Shown: one piece after another, positions 40,357-43,540 of the stretch
Position numbering within the stretch: the first letter of the stretch is position 1
Layout: every line of letters begins with the position of its first letter
Assembly: GCA_964487525.1 (NCBI GenBank)
Contig: CAZAQC010000001.1
Location: 1 to 43,540, forward strand
Direction: 5' to 3'
Length of the DNA: 43,540 nucleotides
From: UBA2177 sp964487525
GTDB taxonomy: Bacteria; Patescibacteriota; Dojkabacteria; SC72
Position numbers and translations under genes: made by a program
The notes under the pieces: model-generated
Told to the model about the DNA's origin: nothing
The model's input: only the letters and a program-made list of their open reading frames with translations
Databases searched by the model: none

Positions 40357-41217
40357 ATGGTAGATATAAGGTATACACAGAATATATATACAAATCGTAA
40401 TTATCTTAAGGATATGGTTGAGATTGCTAATTTCACATCTTCAGATACTATTTTAGATATAGGTGCTGGTGAAGGAGTAATCACAAGAGAATTGTGTAAA
40501 TATTCAAAGAATATAATAGCGTATGAATTAGATGATTTCTATTTCAGTATCTTGAGTAAGGCATTTGAGGATAATCCTTCTGTTAAATTAAGCAAAGAAG
40601 ATTTTCTTAAAGCAGAACTTCCTAAACAAGATTTCAAGATTTTTAGTAATATACCCTTTGCTCTAACATCAGATATTATTAACAAGATTACAGATAATGA
40701 TTCTTTCCTTACAGAAGCATATCTGTTTGTACAGAAAGAGTCTGCTGAAAGATTTATAGGGAATGTTCATAATACACAGATAGCAACTATCCTGTATTCT
40801 AGATATTGTTTTTCCATTATTGCTGATTTAAGTAGAGAAGATTTTAAACCAATTCCAAGTGTTGATATTGTTTTATTAAAAATATCTAAGAAAGATGAGC
40901 AGGAGAGTGAGTACAATTTATACAGAGATTTTGTTACATATGTATTTAACAAGAGTAATAAATATGTTGAGGATACATTTAAAAAATTGTTTACGGAGAA
41001 ACAGTTCGAATATATTAAGAAGTATTTGAAAGAGAATAACTATAGTAAGCCTTCGGAAATTCCTTCTAAGTACTATCTAGAAACATTCCAATACTTTAAA
41101 ACAAATGGAAGTAAATACAGAAAAAAGATAGAAGGATTCTATACAAAATATCTAGAATTACATTCTAGGATGGAGAAATTAAATAGATCTAGGGTAGATA
41201 ATACTAAAATTCTTTAA
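40357..41217 (+). CDS. Erm/KsgA-family rRNA adenine N6-methyltransferase
   Basis: 286 residues. Rossmann fold with motif I ILDIGAGEGVITRELC, an acidic loop (YELDDFYFS), KEDFLKAELP and motif IV SNIPFAL, where the target adenine stacks. KsgA/RsmA usually has NLPY and Erm has NIPY/F; this protein follows the Erm form, and TSDIINKI after it also resembles Erm. It starts YTQNIYTNRNYL, similar to the SQNFL- start of the superfamily. The C-terminal third is helical and longer than in Erm proteins by about 30 residues. Function is dimethylation of A in 16S (RsmA) or 23S (Erm) rRNA; the sequence leans to the latter without proof. Leaderless. Confidence 0.8.
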   Translation: MVDIRYTQNIYTNRNYLKDMVEIANFTSSDTILDIGAGEGVITRELCKYSKNIIAYELDDFYFSILSKAFEDNPSVKLSKEDFLKAELPKQDFKIFSNIPFALTSDIINKITDNDSFLTEAYLFVQKESAERFIGNVHNTQIATILYSRYCFSIIADLSREDFKPIPSVDIVLLKISKKDEQESEYNLYRDFVTYVFNKSNKYVEDTFKKLFTEKQFEYIKKYLKENNYSKPSEIPSKYYLETFQYFKTNGSKYRKKIEGFYTKYLELHSRMEKLNRSRVDNTKIL

Positions 41218-41232
41218 TTAGGTAAGTACTTT

Positions 41233-41490
41233 CTATCTGTCGCTAACAAATTCAAACCTGTTTACTGTTGTTCCATCTTCTAATTCTTTTGTACCCATGA
41301 AATCATCTAATGGTCTAATCCAACTTCTTGTACCACTTTCTGGTTTGTCATACAGGGGAATATATACAACAAAGTCATCTAATGTCTCTGAGTCTTTTGC
41401 TAACATTAAAGCAAGATACATACCACCTTTGAAATGTTTGTATACCCCTGGTTTAAAATTTCTTTCTTCTGTTCCTTCTTTTTCTGTCAT
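41233..41490 (-). CDS. DUF1653-family small protein
   Basis: 85 residues. PGVYKHFKGGMYLALMLAKDS, then VYIPLYD and WIRPLDDFMG match the DUF1653 pattern (GxYxHxKGxxY ... ALY ... WVRPxxMF). Members are small SH3-like beta-barrel proteins of unknown biochemical function. Convergent with the methyltransferase gene, 15 nt apart. TATAAT at 41520-41525 and TAGAAT at 41512-41517 on the minus strand are alternative -10 boxes with a leader of about 15-20 nt. Confidence 0.82.
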   Translation of the reverse strand: MTEKEGTEERNFKPGVYKHFKGGMYLALMLAKDSETLDDFVVYIPLYDKPESGTRSWIRPLDDFMGTKELEDGTTVNRFEFVSDR

Positions 41491-41559
41491 GGTAATAATA
41501 ACTTGTAATTTATTCTATCATTATAGAATATTTGTATCTATGTGGGTAATATTAAATGA

Positions 41560-41565
41560 TATAAT
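41560..41565 (+). promoter_or_regulatory. -10 box TATAAT, leaderless start
   Basis: TATAAT-CATAT-ATG 41571. A second in-frame ATG at 41583 is the alternative start. Confidence 0.55.
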
Positions 41566-41570
41566 CATAT

Positions 41571-42104
41571 ATGAATATAGGAATGGACCCATCAGATAAA
41601 GGAATAGAGTCTTCTGATCTAGAAGTAGCTTTAGATAAACTCACAGTTGCTGATTTTGAAAATGCAAATTGGCCAGTAATATCATTCGCTTCTGTTGAAG
41701 CATTCTCTCGTGAGGATGGAGGGATTGATAAGAAAATGAGTTTTTGGAAGCAGGTATTGAATCCTGAAAACTTTCTTCAACCAAATAGCGAGAACAAGTA
41801 TAATCCTAATAAAGATCTTCTTTTCATACTACACTCCTTCAATGATGATAAAGGGAATGAATGTATATTTAAAGCCATAAGTACATCAAAGGATCTTTTT
41901 ATACAAGATCCAGTTCATATATTGGATTATAGATATCATGGACAACCATGTGAGATTAGGAGTAAGGGTGTTGGAGGAAGTCAAAGTTATCCAAAGTGTA
42001 ACTTTTGGAAAGATTTCTATGATAATCTTCCAGTATCTGAACAGAGTAAATTCCGTATTCCAACAAGAGAATGGAGAAAGAGGTTCATACAAGAAAAGTA
42101 TTAA
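41571..42104 (+). CDS. Hypothetical protein
   Basis: 177 residues, no family recognised. Soluble, mixed composition, with Trp/Phe-rich segments (NWPVISFASVEAF, FWKQVLNPENF, CNFWKDFYDN) and a basic end (REWRKRFIQEKY). No signal peptide or membrane span. ATG 41571 follows a TATAAT box by 5 nt; ATG 41583 would drop four residues. It starts a plus-strand series of three small genes (41571-43302), separated by 32 nt and 29 nt. The charged, aromatic pattern would fit a nucleic-acid or ligand-binding protein, but nothing specific is visible. Confidence 0.6.
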   Translation: MNIGMDPSDKGIESSDLEVALDKLTVADFENANWPVISFASVEAFSREDGGIDKKMSFWKQVLNPENFLQPNSENKYNPNKDLLFILHSFNDDKGNECIFKAISTSKDLFIQDPVHILDYRYHGQPCEIRSKGVGGSQSYPKCNFWKDFYDNLPVSEQSKFRIPTREWRKRFIQEKY

Positions 42105-42136
42105 GGGTGTCTAAATAATTTTAATCTTTGTTTATT

Positions 42137-42601
42137 ATGGATCTAGTCAAATTAAAACAATTCATATTAGAAGCTAGTAAGAATACATATGCTTCTGAAG
42201 ATAACAATATTAAAGTTAAACAGGATGATAATTCTACAACCATTGTTTATGAAAAAGATGATTGGAAATATCATGACAACTATTTTGGAGGAGAGCCATA
42301 TGGTGGTAGAGAAGTAGTGTTTTTCAAAAACAAGCCTGTATGGATGATGGTATATTACGGTTGGGTTTTAGAGGGTAATGATCCTAATGATGTATATGGA
42401 ATATTGACTAAAGCATTAAGAAATTCTAATGAGGATATGCCGTATAGAGGTCCTAAAGAATTAGTTGATGGTGATACTAAATATTTAAATGAACTTCATG
42501 GGGAGGTAGATAATTTCTTTGGAGAAGAAAAGATATACAAAGGAGATACCCTACTCTATGTTGCTAAGTATATGGGTGGTTTAGTGGATAAGGGAATATA
42601 G
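42137..42601 (+). CDS. DUF5680-like hypothetical protein
   Basis: 154 residues from ATG 42137; the three codons before it begin with TTG. The start LKQFILEASKNTYAS and later YFGGEPYGGREVVFFKNKPVWMMVYYGW resemble the DUF5680 domain, in which a FxxxAxxxTYA helix is followed by a GGxxY-x-GxExxxxxxPxW-x-MxY-x-G block. That family is found alone or fused to regulators; no function is known. Cytoplasmic, no Cys. Between a hypothetical gene and a HAD-like gene on the same strand, all three closely spaced. Confidence 0.65.
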   Translation: MDLVKLKQFILEASKNTYASEDNNIKVKQDDNSTTIVYEKDDWKYHDNYFGGEPYGGREVVFFKNKPVWMMVYYGWVLEGNDPNDVYGILTKALRNSNEDMPYRGPKELVDGDTKYLNELHGEVDNFFGEEKIYKGDTLLYVAKYMGGLVDKGI

Positions 42602-42630
42602 TGCACGAATATAACTGATGATACAAGCAT

Positions 42631-43302
42631 ATGGAAACAGAAAGGAATATTACAAATGAATTTACATATGAAGAAATATTTACTAAGAGTTTTAAAGAAG
42701 CAGTAGATGATATAGAGAGTAATAAAGAACCTTTTGTATCTAGTTTTTGTCTGGTGGATATAGATGGTTGTTTGATAGAGAATAATCTTGTCAAATTACC
42801 ATTAGTTACCCATTTAGTAAAGCCAAAGATTAATATTGAAATGGAGAAATCATTCAAGAGGTTAACTGAGATCTTTGATGGTTCTCTAGCAATATCAACT
42901 AATAGAAGTTTAGAAGAGAGTAAGATATTTAATAGTCAGGGTGTATTGGGTGTTGTTAAGGAATTAATAGATAGTTCTAATAAGGATATCCAAATATTCA
43001 CTTCTTTGTATAAACAAGCTCCTAAATTATTTAAAGAAGATATTGGTAAAAAATATCTTTCAGAAGAGGCACAGAAGGAATTAGGAAAAGATGTAGTTAA
43101 GAGTCCCAGGTTAGATTCTTTAATCCATTACATTGGGAGAAGAATCACAGAGGAAGATTCGGAGAAAATAATACTCTACTCTATTGAGGATTGGAGTATT
43201 GTTTCTTTAAATAGAAAAACATCATTGGAATATATGGGTAAGAGATTAAAAGAAGAATATGATTTAAATATTGAAGTAATTAATTATGTTGTTAAGAGGT
43301 AG
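42631..43302 (+). CDS. HAD-superfamily-like protein
   Basis: 223 residues. Motif I FCLVDIDGCLIE with nucleophile Asp43 and Asp45, motif II AISTNR (Ser/Thr near 89-90), and a late acidic motif in LYSIEDWSIV near 180-185. This layout fits a HAD-type phosphatase, though no clear motif III lysine can be named with certainty. The cap region is helical. No membrane span. The substrate is unknown. Last gene of the three-gene plus-strand run. The sequence after the stop contains a small palindrome TTGAC-TT-GTCAA (about 43316-43327). Confidence 0.65.
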   Translation: METERNITNEFTYEEIFTKSFKEAVDDIESNKEPFVSSFCLVDIDGCLIENNLVKLPLVTHLVKPKINIEMEKSFKRLTEIFDGSLAISTNRSLEESKIFNSQGVLGVVKELIDSSNKDIQIFTSLYKQAPKLFKEDIGKKYLSEEAQKELGKDVVKSPRLDSLIHYIGRRITEEDSEKIILYSIEDWSIVSLNRKTSLEYMGKRLKEEYDLNIEVINYVVKR

Positions 43303-43366
43303 CTAAAAATGTTTGTTGACTTGTCAAGTGGTTTGAATACCTCTGGAGTACATAAAATTTAGAGAT

Positions 43367-43461
43367 GTAGGTTTTCGGACTTGCACCGTTTTAAAAGATG
43401 ATTCAACATCGCATACTATTTTCATTGTAAGAAGAGCTTCTCCAACTCTTAACCAACCTAC
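43367..43461 (-). ncRNA. Candidate 95-nt structured RNA with own promoter, unclassified
   Basis: On the minus strand GTAGGTT (43461-43455) pairs perfectly with AACCTAC (43373-43367), closing a 95-nt segment. Inside: AAGAG-TTGGAGAAG-CTCTT (5 bp), TAC-a-AT-GAAA-AT-a-GTA, GATG-TTGAAT-CATC, and CGG-TGCAAGT-CCG. TATAAT (43467-43472) ends 5 nt before the first G, so a start at the base of the closing stem is likely. The four-arm form is tRNA-like and class-II in size, but no 7-nt anticodon loop, 5-bp T-stem or CCA fits, so I do not call it a tRNA. It lies 26 nt downstream of tRNA-Val. Confidence 0.5.
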
Positions 43462-43487
43462 AAATAATTATATCAAGGAATTGATAA

Positions 43488-43540
43488 TGGTGGGCGATAC
43501 GGGACTCGAACCTGTGACCTCCACAATGTCAATGTGATGC
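43488..43540 (-). tRNA. tRNA-Val (GAC), 3' part; 5' end beyond the window
   Basis: Read on the minus strand: anticodon stem TCACA/TGTGG with loop TTGACAT, giving anticodon GAC (Val, codons GUC/GUU); variable loop AGGTC; T-arm ACAGG-TTCGAGT-CCCGT; acceptor strand ATCGCCC, discriminator A, and an encoded CCA at 43488-43490. The D-arm and 5' acceptor strand lie outside the window. Confidence 0.9.

Noticed and set aside
43367..43461. Class II tRNA (Leu, Ser or Tyr)
   Set aside because: No 7-nt anticodon loop on a 5-bp stem, T-stem only 3 bp, and no CCA although tRNA-Val encodes one.

Overview
The window looks like a piece of a low-GC Candidate Phyla Radiation (Patescibacteria) chromosome. Supporting signs are the AT-rich sequence, very tight gene packing, a complete type IV pilus locus, short and single-copy housekeeping genes, and several gene ends that overlap or abut. 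TGA is used as an ordinary stop, which argues against the recoded Gracilibacteria/Absconditabacteria lineages. I cannot fix the phylum from sequence alone; Dojkabacteria- or Katanobacteria-like lineages are plausible guesses.

Layout. 1-186 is the 3' end of a tyrosine recombinase. 191-3352 is a three-gene minus-strand unit: a large proline/threonine-linker membrane protein and two small helical or coiled-coil proteins. 3471-7938 is a surface-glycan type unit: a single-span protein, a polytopic membrane protein and a GT4-GT2 fusion glycosyltransferase. 7988-9727 holds a DGNHR-motif protein and a GC-richer lipoprotein gene with a strong Shine-Dalgarno, a long structured leader and its own 3' hairpin. 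9728-11503 is a cell-wall module: VanY-type carboxypeptidase, sortase, and a tiny sortase substrate. 11613-17624 is DNA topology/replication: gyrA and gyrB (each broken by a run of N), a small protein between them, and a DNA polymerase III delta-prime-like gene.

17740-29553 is the type IV pilus locus on the plus strand: pilB, pilT, pilC, a pilin, a terminator, pilD, four more pilin-like genes, a receiver-only response regulator, pilM, and pilN/pilO-like genes. 29558-31567 is a minus-strand RNA/translation block (rpmF, nusB, rnc, rpsP, KH protein). 31631-34750 is a membrane-anchored Clp-type AAA+ protein with a small membrane partner. 34846-43302 is mixed: Dus, a YfiH-family protein, an ABC exporter, typA, an Erm/KsgA-like methyltransferase, DUF1653, and three plus-strand genes of little-known function including a HAD-like protein. 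The right edge carries a probable 95-nt structured RNA and a truncated tRNA-Val(GAC), both on the minus strand.

Regulatory style. At least ten genes begin 5-11 nt after a TATAAT/TAGAAT-like -10 box with no room for a ribosome binding site. This implies widespread leaderless transcription and helps decide several starts. Against that background the lipoprotein gene, with a strong SD and an upstream perfectly complementary anti-SD, is an outlier. I saw no CRISPR array, insertion sequence or rRNA gene.
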